A DNA stretch of 64,000 nucleotides from Palsa-1447 sp964414785 (GTDB taxonomy: Bacteria; Verrucomicrobiota; Verrucomicrobiia; Opitutales; Opitutaceae). Location of the stretch: the NCBI GenBank assembly GCA_964414785.1, contig CAYPXZ010000005.1:1-64000 (forward strand). Reading direction: 5' to 3'. The notes below the pieces were generated by a model. It searched no databases and had not been told where the DNA came from. It saw only the letters and a list, made by a program, of their open reading frames with translations. Position numbers and translations under genes: made by a program. Numbering within the stretch: position 1 is the first letter of the stretch; each line of letters begins with the position of its first letter. Below are positions 54,000 to 63,545 of the stretch, one piece after another.

Positions 54000-56391
54000 A
54001 CGCCCTCGGAGGGATTTTCCCCCGGGGGCTTTTGCTGGAGCCCGCTATCGGCGCAAGCTCCGTGATGAGAAGGGCCGAAAGCACGATGACCGCCACGGTG
54101 GCCCCTAGCGACGCGACGACGGGGATCCTGCTAAGCGCAAGCACCCCGAAGGACGACGCGGTCGCCACTGCCGACAGCCGGATCGACGGGGGCGGCTCCT
54201 CGCCGCATCCCTGGCTTTCCGCGGAAAATATCGCGTAATTGTGGCTCAGGCATACGCCGAGGAAGGCCCCGAGGAGGTTGAATAGGTTCAGCGTCGCTCC
54301 CGCCACACCGAACAGGCCGAAGGCGAAGAGGCAGGCGCCCGCCGGGACCGCGAAGATGCGCACCCCTCTTCGCAGGCCATAGAGCGCGAAGACGCTAAGG
54401 CCAACGAACCCGAGCCCCACGGAGCTGAGGCGAAGCGCCGAGACCCGGTAGCGGCCAAAGAGCTTGTTCAGGCTCTGGAGCTGGCTGTCGGTCACGGTGT
54501 TGAAGGACGCGGGCGGATCCTTGCCGGGCGCCTGCTCAGCGATCGTGACAAACCAGGTGGCTCCCGGGCCCACGTGCAAGAGCGACGAGAGCGGTCCCTT
54601 GAGTTTCGCAGCAAGCATCGTCACCAGTTCCGAATAGGACGGGCGATTGGCACTCTGGATCTCCTCATGCCAGGACGCGAAGAACGGGGCAAACGCTCCG
54701 GGGTCGAACCCATGGCGCCCGAGCGCGAGCCGCAGCTCAGGTTCGAATCCACCAAGGGAAGCAAGCCATCCGGGGAGGCGCTGGTATTGCTCCTCGGTGG
54801 GCAAGGCAAAGCCAAGGGTCGCCGTCTTCGCGTCCGGGTACTCCTTGTCGTGCCAGGAGAGGAACGCCTGGAGCGAGTTGCGCGCCTCGGCCGCCGAGGA
54901 TCCGCGCGTCAGGTACACCGTGCGCTGGCCTGTCTGCCCAAAGAGAGATCTCACCTGCGCATCGTTCGCCTTCAGCTCCGGCGCGGGAATCTCGAGCTCG
55001 CGTATGTCGTCGCGCCAGTGAAGGCGCCAGGGCCCGATCACCGCGACGATTGCCCCCGCGGCCAGGGCCAGTCGGGCCGCCCTGCGGGCGCGCGGACCCG
55101 GATTTGAAAGCCGGCGCCTGATGAAGGCCCGCGTATCGAGATGGGAGTCATCCAGCTGCGCAAACCAGAGAAGGGCCGTTCCCAGGGCGCAGACGAGGCC
55201 GGCGCTGACGAAAACGCCCACCTGCCTGATGAGCGGAAGCTCCGACCACAGGAGGAACGAGAAGCCAATGACCGTGGTCAGGGCGCTGGCTAGAAGCGGA
55301 CGGATGAGCCGTGAGGCCCTCTCCATGTAGGGTTCGCCCGGCCTTTTAAGGGGCTGCAAGTAGAGGTAAAACCCGTAGTCCACGGCGACTCCCGCCAGGA
55401 GAGATCCCACGACGAACACGAGAATATGAACGCGGTCCCAGACGGCCGTCGTGGCCACCCACGCGCCGAGAAGCGACCCGAGCACCACGGGCACTAGGTG
55501 AGCCGCCCGGTGCACCCGCCTCACGCTCACGGCCGCCACCAGAACAACGAGCACGAGCGAGAGCAGGTTGAGGGTCGCCATCTCCCGCTCGATCCGCGTC
55601 CTGCTGGCCGCGGCGAATCGACCGATCCCGGTCCAGCGCAGCTCGACCCCTGGCTCGGAGGACCGCACCTTCGCGAGGGCGCCTTCCACGGCCGCGGAAA
55701 CGGGTTGCTGCCCTTCCGGCGCGAGAGGCGAGAAACGGCTGCTCGCCCAGACGAGCGAGTAGTCGCCTGAGCGGCCCTGGGCGAGGCCCGTGTCTGACAA
55801 CCCCGATATGCGGCCTACGAGGCGCGGGACCAAGAGGAGGGGGTCCGAGGCCAGGAGGTCCTGGGTTGCCATGGCCTCCGGGCGGGCGAGGTGGGCCTCG
55901 AGATCCGAAACGGTGCGCTCGGCCAGCCATGCGCTCCAGTCCCCCTTGGCACCCTCCGCCACGTAGGCCCCGCGGCGCTCCTCAAGCCAGGCCGGCAGCA
56001 GGTAGTCCATGCGCCGGTTAAAGATGGCCGCGGCAAGATCGTCCCTGGGCTTGGTGTCCGAGAGCGGCATGGAGGAGGCGATAGCCGGGTCCTTCGCAAG
56101 GAATTCCGAAAAACTCTCGGCGGCGTGGTCGCACCGAAGCGCCCGCGCCTCCGGGGGCTCGCCCGGCCGCGGCGACACGCCGACAGCGAGGAGCAGAACG
56201 CGGGCCTCGTCCTCGCCGGCGAGGCTCCGCACCATGGAAAGCTCCGGCGAACGCTCATCACTGGGCACGAGGTCGAGGACATCCGAGGATACCTTCCGAC
56301 TCAGGTCGAGACTGCCTAGCCACGCGAGTCCCGCGAGGCCGCCCGCAAGCAGCAGGAGGCGGGCCAGCCATTTCTGCCTGGGGGGCTCCAT
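53998..56391 (-). CDS. MMPL/RND-family exporter of an aryl-polyene-type cluster
   Basis: 797-residue membrane protein with RND topology: two sets of five to six helices (VLVVLVAAVSVRRVHRAAHL... and RISALRLSSVGL-type second half) and two periplasmic loops. VAVDYGFYLYLQP and LGVCLSHNYAIFSAES mark the conserved central helices. Such predicted exporters (ApeM) are standard in aryl polyene clusters, thought to move the lipid-linked pigment to the outer membrane. Last gene of the operon; begins one base inside the LolA-like stop. Confidence 0.88.
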   Translation of the reverse strand: MEPPRQKWLARLLLLAGGLAGLAWLGSLDLSRKVSSDVLDLVPSDERSPELSMVRSLAGEDEARVLLLAVGVSPRPGEPPEARALRCDHAAESFSEFLAKDPAIASSMPLSDTKPRDDLAAAIFNRRMDYLLPAWLEERRGAYVAEGAKGDWSAWLAERTVSDLEAHLARPEAMATQDLLASDPLLLVPRLVGRISGLSDTGLAQGRSGDYSLVWASSRFSPLAPEGQQPVSAAVEGALAKVRSSEPGVELRWTGIGRFAAASRTRIEREMATLNLLSLVLVVLVAAVSVRRVHRAAHLVPVVLGSLLGAWVATTAVWDRVHILVFVVGSLLAGVAVDYGFYLYLQPLKRPGEPYMERASRLIRPLLASALTTVIGFSFLLWSELPLIRQVGVFVSAGLVCALGTALLWFAQLDDSHLDTRAFIRRRLSNPGPRARRAARLALAAGAIVAVIGPWRLHWRDDIRELEIPAPELKANDAQVRSLFGQTGQRTVYLTRGSSAAEARNSLQAFLSWHDKEYPDAKTATLGFALPTEEQYQRLPGWLASLGGFEPELRLALGRHGFDPGAFAPFFASWHEEIQSANRPSYSELVTMLAAKLKGPLSSLLHVGPGATWFVTIAEQAPGKDPPASFNTVTDSQLQSLNKLFGRYRVSALRLSSVGLGFVGLSVFALYGLRRGVRIFAVPAGACLFAFGLFGVAGATLNLFNLLGAFLGVCLSHNYAIFSAESQGCGEEPPPSIRLSAVATASSFGVLALSRIPVVASLGATVAVIVLSALLITELAPIAGSSKSPRGKIPPRA

Positions 56392-57047
56392 CAGCGTGGG
56401 GCGGGCCTGCGGAAGTACCTCGACAACTCGGCCGCCGAGAAGACCACCCCTGTCCTGGTTTCACCGACCTCTATCTCGATCCGCTGCGAGGCGCTCCTGC
56501 GGAATTCAATGCGCGCCACCTCGGTCAGCGTGCCCCAGACGGTGATGGAGCCGAGTGTCCGCGCGGCTCTCGGGTCGCGGGGCGTAAATTCAAGCTTCCA
56601 GCCGGAGCCCTCCATGCTCACCTGCGTGTCGAAGAGGCTGTCCAGAGTGTCCGCGTCGAACCTCAGGATCGGAAGAAGGGAGACGACCGCGCCGGCCTCC
56701 TTCGAACCGGCCGCCATCTCGCGGTCGCGGCCCTTGCGGTCCCTGACGATCAGTCCCGCCGAATCGACGATCACCGTGGTCACCTCCGGGTCCGTGTATC
56801 CCAGGCTGACTCCTCGGTCGTCCGAGACGCGAATCACCCCCTTGAGCACCGTGGGTTCGCGGCGGAAGGAGAAGTAGCGCCGTTCGGTGAAGCGGGCCTC
56901 TATCGCCCCCCTTGCCGCAAGGGCCTCAATCAGGGGCCGCCACAGTCCCGCCCCTGCGCCGAGCGAGAGGCCGGGGCCCGCACCAGGGGCGCTCAGCGCC
57001 GAAACGGCGAACGCCATGGCCAGGAGGACTGGGCGGATGGCCCTCAC
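56391..57047 (-). CDS. LolA-like outer-membrane lipoprotein carrier protein
   Basis: 218 residues with a signal peptide (PVLLAMAFAVSALSAPGA). GTG start overlaps the glycosyltransferase stop (GTGA). Sequence pattern (ARFTERRYFSFRREPTVLKG, then VIRV, GAVVSLLPILRFD, WKLEFTPRDPRA) fits the LolA-like proteins (ApeL) of aryl polyene clusters. Likely shuttles the lipidic product through the periplasm with the adjacent exporter. Confidence 0.82.
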   Translation of the reverse strand: MRAIRPVLLAMAFAVSALSAPGAGPGLSLGAGAGLWRPLIEALAARGAIEARFTERRYFSFRREPTVLKGVIRVSDDRGVSLGYTDPEVTTVIVDSAGLIVRDRKGRDREMAAGSKEAGAVVSLLPILRFDADTLDSLFDTQVSMEGSGWKLEFTPRDPRAARTLGSITVWGTLTEVARIEFRRSASQRIEIEVGETRTGVVFSAAELSRYFRRPAPR

Positions 57048-57781
57048 GCCGACCTGCCCCCGCGGCCGCGCACTACCCTGTCGAAAAGGAGCCGGAAATG
57101 CATGGCGATCATCCTAAGGTTATCCCTGACATAACGGAAATGGGAAACGCCTCCCTTATCACGGCTCACGTAAGCGCATCGGGCGTCAATGTTTATCGCA
57201 GGGATTCCCGCCCAGGCAAGCCGCACGGCGACCTCGGGGTCGAAATCATATCGCCGGCCGCCCCGCGTCGCCTCGAGGATCCGTACGAGCGGCCCCAGCG
57301 GATACACCCTAAAGCCGAACAAGGGGTCCGACGCCCCAAGGCCCGACGTCTCAAACTTCACGAGGGCAATGCTCAGCTTTCGGCCGTAGAGCCTCGCGAT
57401 CGGCGCCTCCGGCCCAAACTGGGGCTTTCCGCAGATGACCGACGCGGGCTCGGCAGCCGAGGCCTCCATGAAGTCGCGTATCCGCTCGGACGGATGCTGG
57501 CCATCGGCGTCCATGACCAGCGCATGCGTGTACCCCTCGGAGATCGCCCGCCTCGCACCCTCCAGGACCGCCGAGCCCTTGCCGCCGTTCTTCGGTATCA
57601 CGATGACCTTCAGGCCCGCGCGGCCGCCTTTTGCGAGGGCCTCGTGGCTGCGGTCCGTGCTACCGTCCACGATGACCCAGACGTCCTCCCAGACTGCCAA
57701 CGCACCCTCCACCGTCGCCACCAGGAGGTTTCCCGGATTGAACGCGGGGATGAGAACCACGTGGGTGCGAGGGCGGCTCAT
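57044..57781 (-). CDS. Glycosyltransferase family 2
   Basis: 245 residues from ATG 57781, overlapping the acyltransferase stop as ATGA. The open frame continues much further upstream but this part is antisense noise within the acyltransferase. LIPAFNPGNLLVATVEGAL and VMDADGQHPSERI hold the nucleotide-sugar-binding and DxD motifs. Fused or adjacent GT2 plus acyltransferase is typical of aryl polyene loci (ApeJ region), where it may assemble the lipid anchor. Confidence 0.88.
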   Translation of the reverse strand: MSRPRTHVVLIPAFNPGNLLVATVEGALAVWEDVWVIVDGSTDRSHEALAKGGRAGLKVIVIPKNGGKGSAVLEGARRAISEGYTHALVMDADGQHPSERIRDFMEASAAEPASVICGKPQFGPEAPIARLYGRKLSIALVKFETSGLGASDPLFGFRVYPLGPLVRILEATRGGRRYDFDPEVAVRLAWAGIPAINIDARCAYVSRDKGGVSHFRYVRDNLRMIAMHFRLLFDRVVRGRGGRSA

Positions 57782-58536
57782 CCTGTTCCTCCGGCCGTGA
57801 TCACCTCGCAGATCCGCGCCTCGACCGCCTGCGTCAACTGCGCGGCCGAGCGCCCGGGTACATAGGGCCAAGTCCTGTCGAGGGAGATCGTGATCGATCC
57901 GGGCCACACCGCGGGAGCGGGCCACCACGGCCGCCCCCGCGCTCCGATCCCCGGGCTCGCCGTGATGACCATAAGCCTCACCGGGGCCTTCGCCCTGTCC
58001 GCGATGAGAGCAAATCCCGGCTTCATCTTGCCAAGGATGGTCCCCTGCTCCGTCCGCGTGCCCTCGGGAAAAACGAGGAGCGACTGGCCGGCTCCGACCT
58101 TTGTGGCGGCGGCCTTTATCAGGTCGATCCCGGTGTCCCCCCTTACGTAGCCGGCCATCTCCGCCGCCGGGCCCACCGCCGGGTTGCGCATCAGGGACGG
58201 CTTGAAGATGCAGATCGCATCGGGCAGGCGCGCCAGGATGAACGTCGCGTCGACTATCGAGGGGTGATTGGCGATGTAGACCGTGCCGGGCTGCAGCGCC
58301 TCGCCCTCGAACCCCTCCCACTCGACGGCAATGACACCCGTCAGGTGGTGCCATGCCAGCCATGCGCCGAAGAGGCGCCGGATCACCGCCCTCACACCGG
58401 GTCCGTATTTCTCCCTGTTGGGAAGGGCGAGCAGGACGACGCAGACCACGTTCAAGAGCAGGCCCACAGCGCCAAACACAACGAAGGAAAAGTAGTAGAA
58501 CGCGACCCACCGTATCCGTGCGATTCGGCGCCTCAT
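57778..58536 (-). CDS. 1-acyl-glycerol-phosphate-type acyltransferase
   Basis: 252 residues with PlsC motifs NHPSIVD (HX4D) and FPEGTRT, plus an N-terminal membrane helix (YYFSFVVFGAVGLLLNVVCV). ATG 58536 overlaps the next stop as ATGA; a TTG slightly upstream is possible. Likely attaches an acyl or polyenoyl chain to a glycerol-type head in the cluster product. Confidence 0.88.
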   Translation of the reverse strand: MRRRIARIRWVAFYYFSFVVFGAVGLLLNVVCVVLLALPNREKYGPGVRAVIRRLFGAWLAWHHLTGVIAVEWEGFEGEALQPGTVYIANHPSIVDATFILARLPDAICIFKPSLMRNPAVGPAAEMAGYVRGDTGIDLIKAAATKVGAGQSLLVFPEGTRTEQGTILGKMKPGFALIADRAKAPVRLMVITASPGIGARGRPWWPAPAVWPGSITISLDRTWPYVPGRSAAQLTQAVEARICEVITAGGTG

Positions 58537-59405
58537 AGCGGGAGGAAGTTGAGCCAATCATACGGCTGGTGCCGCAACTGCCCCTCCACGATCGCGAGGA
58601 ACGCTTGGAAATGGAGCCGTGCCCGGGCAAGGGCCGCCTCACGAACCTCGCCGTCCTTAGGCTCAAATGCGGGCGATGCCAGCACGGTGGACTCGTTCGG
58701 GGCAGTGGGAACACCGATCGAAAGGATCACGGGTCGGCGGAAGATGAGCGCCAGATGGTAGATCGTGAACGGAAACGTGCGTGCGGCTCCCAGGAATTGG
58801 AATCGTTCGCTCCGGGAGCTGTGGTCGGGCCGGTCGCACTGGAGCGCCAACGCGTCCCCGCTGGCACCCGCCTCCTTCAGGGCGAAAAGCATCTCGCTCG
58901 GATCGTTGACCCAGACAAACCGGACAAGGTCGCCGAAGCGGGCGGCCAGGGCCTCCGTATCGTGGGAGTTCGCGACGCGCATGCGGACGATATGCACGCG
59001 GCGGCGGGCGATCCCGGCGAGCAGGAATCCCGTGAGGTCCGAGTTGCCGATGTGAAACGTCCCAAGGAGGGCGGCCCGGTCCGACGCAAGCCACTCCTTG
59101 AGATCGGCGGAGCCCGGTCCGTGGACGCAGCGGTGCGCCAGCCCGTCTGCCACCCGCAGCCGCAGCACCAGGGCCTCGCACACGGAGAGGAAGTGCCTGA
59201 AGATGTCGTGGAGGCCGGGCTCGCGCCCAAGCACGGCCCTCAGGTAGTCGCGGGAATATCCCCGCTCGCGCCGCATCACGATAACGGCGACCCAGGTGCC
59301 GCTGGCGCGTAACGGCCTAAAGAGCGCCTCGGGCAGCACCTGGTCGCACAGGCGTATGAAGCGGTATCCCCAGGAGGGCCCCGGGTTGCGCCGCTGCGCC
59401 TTCAT
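58533..59405 (-). CDS. LpxL/HtrB-type acyltransferase
   Basis: 290 residues of the lipid A lauroyl/myristoyl acyltransferase family. Catalytic HIGNSD (HX4D) lies in LGTFHIGNSDLTGFLL; GYRFIRLCDQVLPEALFRPL is the characteristic N-terminus. Start at ATG 59405 overlaps the upstream stop by 4 bases. Corresponds to the ApeD position in aryl polyene clusters. Confidence 0.85.
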   Translation of the reverse strand: MKAQRRNPGPSWGYRFIRLCDQVLPEALFRPLRASGTWVAVIVMRRERGYSRDYLRAVLGREPGLHDIFRHFLSVCEALVLRLRVADGLAHRCVHGPGSADLKEWLASDRAALLGTFHIGNSDLTGFLLAGIARRRVHIVRMRVANSHDTEALAARFGDLVRFVWVNDPSEMLFALKEAGASGDALALQCDRPDHSSRSERFQFLGAARTFPFTIYHLALIFRRPVILSIGVPTAPNESTVLASPAFEPKDGEVREAALARARLHFQAFLAIVEGQLRHQPYDWLNFLPL

Positions 59406-60067
59406 TTCGCCGCCCCTTCCCAGTGCAGAGCCATCTGCCAACCTGGCGCCACCATCCCCGTAAATTCCTCCCTCGCGTGAAGGATCTCAAAAAGACTCTC
59501 GAGTCTGAGCGAGCCCGTTCCGCCGGACTGCGAAAGGCGAACGCGGCCCAGGGAGCCCGCCCCCGGCTCCAGGGTCAACGCCGCCGCGAACGCAAAGGTC
59601 CGCTCGCTCGCCAGCCCGTGTTCCAGGAGCCACGTCCCGCTCTCCTCGCCGCCGCACAACAGAACGCGCGTCCTCTGGGAAAGCAGGCATGCCCTCAGGG
59701 CGTGGAACGAGAGCAACGGCCCCCCGGAGAGCGGCAGGAATTCGCCGACGGGGCATTGGCGGCCAATCAGGAGCTGTTGCACCGCGCTCGGGTGTATCGA
59801 GGTCTGGAAGAGCGTCGGGCTCGGCGTCGGAAAGCTATCAAGGAAGCCCTCAAGGGCGCGGCTCTCGCCGTACGCGCTCGCGTACACGATCCCGTCCTCC
59901 TCGCCGGGGCCGAGCTTCGACAGGACGCTTCCTACGAGAAGCCCGAGCGTGGTCATCCTGCGCGTGGCGCCCGGAGGAAACTCCGACTTAAGGCGATCGC
60001 GCGTCGCGGCGGGAGCCTCCCCTTCAGCGCAGTCCGTCGCCAGGAGCTGGATGTGGCGCTCAAGCAT
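59402..60067 (-). CDS. Beta-ketoacyl synthase N-terminal-like protein
   Basis: 221 residues, too short for a full ketosynthase and without a catalytic Cys motif. ATRRMTTLGLLVGSVLSKL, IVYASAYGESRALEGFLDSF and SIHPSAVQQLLIG are typical of the small KS-like proteins (ketoacyl-synt_2) found beside aryl polyene ketosynthases. Probably a chain-length or partner subunit. Start at ATG 60067, 8 bases inside the preceding gene. Confidence 0.82.
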   Translation of the reverse strand: MLERHIQLLATDCAEGEAPAATRDRLKSEFPPGATRRMTTLGLLVGSVLSKLGPGEEDGIVYASAYGESRALEGFLDSFPTPSPTLFQTSIHPSAVQQLLIGRQCPVGEFLPLSGGPLLSFHALRACLLSQRTRVLLCGGEESGTWLLEHGLASERTFAFAAALTLEPGAGSLGRVRLSQSGGTGSLRLESLFEILHAREEFTGMVAPGWQMALHWEGAAK

Positions 60068-61169
60068 GGCAGAGAAGGAGCGCCGCGTGGGCGCCGCCGA
60101 AGGCGTTGCTCGCGCACACCACGCCGTCGAAGGACGCCGTGGAGAAACTCTCAACGGCAACGTCGCCGGCCATCGCGGGCAAACCCTCGCCGTGCGTCCC
60201 GGGCGAACGTCCTTCGCGCGAGGCCTCGATCGCGATCGCCAGCTCCACTAGGCCGCAGCTGCCCAGCGTGTGCCCGAGCGCGCCCTTCCAGCCGACGATC
60301 GGGGCACCGGGAAAGGCCCGCAGCGCCGCCGAGACCTCCATCCGGCCCGCCTCAAGGGTGCCGGTTCCGTGGCCCTTGAACCACACCTTCATCCCGCGGG
60401 CGGCGCTCGCGGTGCCCTCGAGGCACCTCTGGAAACCCGTGCCGTCGGCGCGATTCGAGGTGAAGTGGTGCATCTCATTGAAGAGGGTCTGGCCCGCGAG
60501 GGTCCAGTCGCCGCGGTCCCTCGAAAGCACCGCGAAGGCGGCCCCGTCGCCAAGGCCTATGGCGCCGTTGGCCCGCTCTCGGAACGGCTGGGGGAACCCG
60601 GAGTTGAGTATCTTAAGGGCATGGAATCCGCCGGCGACGAAAGGGCTCAGAAAATCGAACGATAGCACGAGCGCCTCGTCGGCAAGCCCAGCCTGGAGCA
60701 CGCGGGAGGCGCTCAGGAGCCCCAGGTGCGCCGAGACGCAGGCATGCGAGTGGATCGACACGTCCGGCCCCCAACCCAATTCGAGCCTGATCTGCTCCGT
60801 GCAGGTCGGGGGTGCGCCCCAGGCGGCGAACGACGGGTCGCCGTAACGCCTCAGGGCATAGAGGCCGCCCACACCGAAGTTGCTGCTGGTCACAAAGACC
60901 GGCCGCCGCTCGCTCCCCCATCCCTCGCCCGGGATCGACGCGCAAAGCTGCTTCAGCGACCCGAGCCAGGCCGGGGGGCTCGTGTCATCAAGGTCGCGCC
61001 CATTGAGAAGCGCGAGGGGGACCGGGTCCCCGCCTTCCCTTCCGAGCACCGGCACGGGCCGAAGCGCACTCTCTCCCCTAAGGAGCGCCGCACAGGTCGC
61101 CGACGCGTCGCCAAAGGGTGTGATGCAGCCGCAGGCGACAAGGTTGATGGGTGCTGGGATGCCGGCCAT
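60060..61169 (-). CDS. Beta-ketoacyl-ACP synthase
   Basis: 369 residues of the FabF-like family with catalytic Cys144 (SHACVSAH), His267 (KGHGTGT) and His300 (GALGHTLGS), so condensing activity should be intact. SNAFGGAHAALLL is the C-terminal motif. Likely works with the ACP genes upstream and the KS-like protein downstream in building the polyene or a starter. Confidence 0.9.
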   Translation of the reverse strand: MAGIPAPINLVACGCITPFGDASATCAALLRGESALRPVPVLGREGGDPVPLALLNGRDLDDTSPPAWLGSLKQLCASIPGEGWGSERRPVFVTSSNFGVGGLYALRRYGDPSFAAWGAPPTCTEQIRLELGWGPDVSIHSHACVSAHLGLLSASRVLQAGLADEALVLSFDFLSPFVAGGFHALKILNSGFPQPFRERANGAIGLGDGAAFAVLSRDRGDWTLAGQTLFNEMHHFTSNRADGTGFQRCLEGTASAARGMKVWFKGHGTGTLEAGRMEVSAALRAFPGAPIVGWKGALGHTLGSCGLVELAIAIEASREGRSPGTHGEGLPAMAGDVAVESFSTASFDGVVCASNAFGGAHAALLLCHA

Positions 61170-61194
61170 GCTGCGGTGAGGAGGCCCTGCCCGC

Positions 61195-61476
61195 TCAAGA
61201 GGGAAGCCTGGAAGGATCGGCCCTCTCTCGCACGTAGGCCGTCAGGTCGGCCACGCTGGCGAGCGCCTTCTTCGCCTCCTCGCTGCTCGCAATCTTGATT
61301 CCAAACTCCTTCTCCAGGCGGACGACCAGCTCAAGGGCGTCGATGGAGTCAAGCGACAGCCCCCCGCCAACAAGCGGCTCGTTATCAGGGATATCGGCCG
61401 GGGATATATCCTCGAGTCGAAGCGTCTCCACGATGAGCTGCTTGAGTTTGGCTGTCAGGGGGTCAGGCATCGGCAT
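61195..61476 (-). CDS. Acyl carrier protein (first)
   Basis: 93 residues from ATG 61476 (an ATG two codons later and a TTG three codons earlier are alternatives). GLSLDSIDALELV places the phosphopantetheine Ser at 44. Acidic four-helix protein. One of the two ACPs usual in aryl polyene clusters (ApeE/ApeF). Confidence 0.9.
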   Translation of the reverse strand: MPMPDPLTAKLKQLIVETLRLEDISPADIPDNEPLVGGGLSLDSIDALELVVRLEKEFGIKIASSEEAKKALASVADLTAYVRERADPSRLPS

Positions 61477-61536
61477 TGGGCCCAAAGCTGCCTCGTAGGG
61501 GGCCGGCCTTCAATCCGTATTGCGGACCAAAATGAC

Positions 61537-61887
61537 TCACCGGGGTTTCGCCCTCTCGGCGAGTTTGACCATCACGCAGGCCCGAAGGTCTCCGATTGTC
61601 CTCACCCCAAGGATGTCCTCGGTCGAGATGGTCAGGTCAAATAGGTCCTCGAAGAAGAAGATGAGCTCGGCCACGGCGACGGAGTCATAGGACAGGTCCT
61701 CGAAGAGCCGCGTCTGGTCCCCGACCTCGGGCGCGGCCCCTGACCCGGTCGGCCTGTAGTCGACCACGGCGGCCAGCACCACCGCCTCGATGGCGCCGGC
61801 GTCGCCATTTGCTCGGTATCGTTCGTAGGCTTCGAGCACCTCGGCGGGAAAGCGCGCCAGGGCCGGATTGGGAGGGGTATTGGGCAT
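61537..61887 (-). CDS. Acyl carrier protein (second)
   Basis: 116 residues from ATG 61887; a TTG four codons upstream overlaps the flavoprotein stop (TTGA) and is also plausible. LSYDSVAVAELIFFFEDLF carries the phosphopantetheine Ser69. Longer and divergent from the first ACP, with an extra N-terminal helix (VLEAYERYRANGDAGA). Confidence 0.87.
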   Translation of the reverse strand: MPNTPPNPALARFPAEVLEAYERYRANGDAGAIEAVVLAAVVDYRPTGSGAAPEVGDQTRLFEDLSYDSVAVAELIFFFEDLFDLTISTEDILGVRTIGDLRACVMVKLAERAKPR

Positions 61888-61895
61888 CTTTGGGA

Positions 61896-63461
61896 TCAAA
61901 TCTTAGCGGCGGCTATGGTGCCAGCAGGTACTGCGTTTCGCGCGTCCGCCGCCGAGGACAGGAACCAAGTCCTCCAGCCCTCCCTCGCCTCGAGGAGCAT
62001 CCACATGACGATTTGGCCGAGCACACGCGGCATCAGGCGCCGATTCAGCTCGTAGCTGATGAAACCGAAATAGCGGCCCGTGTTGTTCCTGCCCCAGCAC
62101 CCGCGAGCCATCCTCGAGCGCCCGATCGACGCCAGGCGCCTGTTGTAGCAGGCCATGAGGATTCCGGCCGTGCGCCCGCCGTGGGGGGCGAAGGCCGGAA
62201 TCTCAAGAGCCGAGTTGCCGCTGGCGAAGGGCCGCGCGACGACGCCCAGGTAGTAGCTCCCCAGGTCCAGCCTGAACGCCAGGGTCATGAGCTCAAAGTC
62301 GCCCATGTAGTAGTACTTGTCCCGGTAAACCGCGTCGAACCACCGGTCGTGGGACGCCGTGAAGTTCACGTTGTGGCGCTCCACGCGCTCCGCGGCGCTC
62401 CGGCCCGAGAGACAGCTGTCCACCAGCGCCGCCGCGGCGCTCGCGGAGAAGCTGATCCAGTCCATGCCCGGGGAATAGAACGGGTCCATGAACGCGGCGG
62501 CGTCGCCGACGAGGACGAAGCCGTCGCCTGCGTACCGCGAGCAGTGGTACGCGCAGTTGCGCCTGAAGTGGACGTCGTCATCCTGGAACACGGCGCCCTC
62601 GAGCAGTTCCCTGGCCGCCGGGTGCTCCACAAGGAAGGCCCGGAGCCTGTCGCCGATCTTTGCGCCCTCGGGCAGCTCCGTGATCCGCTGGTCATAGACG
62701 ATTCCGACACTCATGTCGCCGCCCCGAAGCGGGATCCACCATGACCACCAGCCCTTCCCGCAGATGTGGTTGGTCGCGGTGAAGCGGACCGCCTTCGAGC
62801 GCCTGGACCACTCGGGATGCCTTTCCGCGAACTCCCGCGAGTCCATGTTCCTGACGCCGTTCCACCGACTCCAGCAGGCCGCTATCGGGTGCGCCTTGTT
62901 GGTAATGAGCCAGCCATTCTTGCGGGCAAGAATGGCGGCGACGCCGGAGGCGTCGACGACCCACCTGGCCGTCTCCGTGCCGCTGCCGCCGCCCTCGTTC
63001 GTCCAGTGCACGGTCTGCACGCCGCCCTCGGCGAGCTCAACCGCCTTGATCTTCGCGGGCCTAAGCAGGTGGGCGCCCTCGGAAACCGCGCGGGCGAGCA
63101 CCTCCTCGTCAAGCACCGCCCGGTCCACCTGGTAACCTGGGAAGCGCACATTGTACCTGGGGCCCGTCTCGCTGCAGTCCGCAAGCCCCCTGGTCTTCTC
63201 GTTGGAGAACCAGAACCTCATCCCCTGTTTGACCAGGTGCTTCTCGTTCAAGTGGTCGGTGAGGCCGAGAACCCTGCCCAAGAAGAAGGCGCTCGTCTCG
63301 ACGGTCGACTCCCCCACCCTGCGTCCAAGGCTCTCGCTCTTCTCAATGATCAATATCCGCCAGCGGGGATTCCTTCTCCTTAGCAGAAGCGCGGTTGAGG
63401 ATCCGGCGAGGGCCCCCCCGAGAATGATCACGTCCCACGATTTGTGCTCGGTGTCGCTCAT
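61896..63461 (-). CDS. Flavin-dependent halogenase-like oxidoreductase
   Basis: 521 residues with a GGALAGSS FAD-binding loop (15-22) and the halogenase hallmark WxWxIP, here WSWWIP at 239-244. GDAAAFMDPFYSPGMDW is the second FAD motif. Similar proteins occur in flexirubin and aryl polyene clusters and may chlorinate or hydroxylate the aryl head. The catalytic Lys of tryptophan halogenases must be checked by alignment. Start MSDTEHKS removes 13 upstream residues. First gene of the minus-strand operon, 84 bases from the divergent ligase. Confidence 0.85.
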   Translation of the reverse strand: MSDTEHKSWDVIILGGALAGSSTALLLRRRNPRWRILIIEKSESLGRRVGESTVETSAFFLGRVLGLTDHLNEKHLVKQGMRFWFSNEKTRGLADCSETGPRYNVRFPGYQVDRAVLDEEVLARAVSEGAHLLRPAKIKAVELAEGGVQTVHWTNEGGGSGTETARWVVDASGVAAILARKNGWLITNKAHPIAACWSRWNGVRNMDSREFAERHPEWSRRSKAVRFTATNHICGKGWWSWWIPLRGGDMSVGIVYDQRITELPEGAKIGDRLRAFLVEHPAARELLEGAVFQDDDVHFRRNCAYHCSRYAGDGFVLVGDAAAFMDPFYSPGMDWISFSASAAAALVDSCLSGRSAAERVERHNVNFTASHDRWFDAVYRDKYYYMGDFELMTLAFRLDLGSYYLGVVARPFASGNSALEIPAFAPHGGRTAGILMACYNRRLASIGRSRMARGCWGRNNTGRYFGFISYELNRRLMPRVLGQIVMWMLLEAREGWRTWFLSSAADARNAVPAGTIAAAKI

Positions 63462-63545
63462 TCCGGCCCGAGGATGCCCCGGCCCATTGCGGGTGTACAC
63501 CGCAATTTTCTCGCAGGGCCACAGGGGTATAACACCCTATTGACC

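Noticed and set aside
54738..54755. GGTTCGAATCC, resembling a tRNA T-arm
   Set aside because: It lies within the MMPL coding sequence and no acceptor, D-arm or anticodon arm can be built around it.
57044..58714. 556-codon version of the glycosyltransferase
   Set aside because: The upstream half is frame-shifted noise across the acyltransferase gene; the true start at 57781 overlaps its stop as ATGA.
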